59,740 nt of DNA from CAZOOK01 sp964581385 (GTDB lineage Bacteria > Pseudomonadota > Gammaproteobacteria > Nevskiales > Nevskiaceae), in assembly GCA_964581385.1 (NCBI GenBank), contig CAZOOK010000033.1, positions 1 through 59,740 on the forward strand, given 5' to 3'. Shown here in pieces: positions 59,634 to 59,740 of this stretch; positions within the stretch are counted from its first letter, which is position 1, and every line of letters begins with the position of its first letter. The notes under the pieces were generated by a model. It saw only the letters and a program-made list of their open reading frames with translations, was not told the DNA's origin and ran no database searches. Both the position numbers and the translations under genes were made by a program.

Positions 59634-59740
59634 TTGGACTTTTCCCGCAGAATCGACGAATTCACGGGTTTGATGTACATGCGATTTCCAGCCGAGGCTG
59701 TGTAAAAACATGGCGTGAGGTTTGCTGCGGATCGCTTTGT
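59634..59740. other. Window end with a possible insertion-sequence terminus
   Basis: No gene starts here inside the window. The stretch at 59694-59709 (GAGGCTGTGTAAAAAC) resembles terminal inverted repeats of some insertion sequences; if so the element would lie mostly beyond the window. Confidence 0.3.

Overview
The window is a high-GC chromosomal segment of a gammaproteobacterium. The signs are ubiquinone genes in the order ubiE-ubiJ-ubiB, DbpA, RlmA, an LpxR-like lipid A deacylase, and a CpxR/CpxA/CpxP-like envelope-stress set with a canonical CpxR box. Gene content and style resemble the Xanthomonadales/Nevskiales/Steroidobacterales group, but this is inference and no rRNA is present to settle it. 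I see no tRNA, rRNA, CRISPR array, prophage or complete insertion sequence. Most of the window is ordinary housekeeping sequence.

Layout. 1-3298 (minus): 3'-truncated dbpA, rlmA, lpxR-like gene. 3469-6921 (plus): ubiE-ubiJ-ubiB, overlapping by 1 and 4 bases, then a small membrane protein; a shared bidirectional terminator separates these from the convergent S41 protease at 6980-8323. 8451-10679 (minus): a GMC oxidoreductase with its Tat-type small subunit. 11039-11209: a 56-residue membrane protein with a strong ribosome site and a palindrome inside its putative promoter. 11488-14431 (minus): MoxR ATPase, two TPM-domain proteins and LemA. 14879-17160 (minus): gap-pgk. 17446-20637 (minus): a very large secreted penicillin-acylase-family hydrolase, divergent from an MFS transporter. 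22105-23977 (minus): exbB-exbD-tonB. 24110-27874 (minus): transketolase, a small alpha/beta hydrolase, a cluster of palindromic repeats and a thioredoxin-like protein. 28054-29256: metK. 29357-35471: two paralogous transmembrane Ser/Thr kinases with TPR-like C-termini. 35523-38249: PEP carboxylase.

38365-46004 carries phenylalanine/tyrosine catabolism (phhA, hppD, hmgA, fumarylacetoacetase) but not the maleylacetoacetate isomerase. A secreted LprI-like gene and a Spy/CpxP-CpxR-CpxA stress module are embedded in it, and a 268-bp foldback element lies between phhA and hppD. A truncated hemoglobin follows (46145-46501), behind an NsrR-like operator. 47114-56318 is an efflux island: EmrAB, a divergent TetR regulator with its operator, a TolC-type channel, an RND pump and its adaptor, then a GntR regulator.

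The right end (57039-59740) is more accessory: a 59-residue Cys-rich protein behind two palindromes, a secreted Cache-domain protein, a lower-GC MalM-like lipoprotein, a small membrane protein, and a possible insertion-sequence end at the window edge.

No single novel multi-gene system is evident. The best leads are non-coding or small: the foldback element, the REP-like cluster, the two unlisted small proteins with palindromic control regions, and the CpxR-box and NsrR-like sites.
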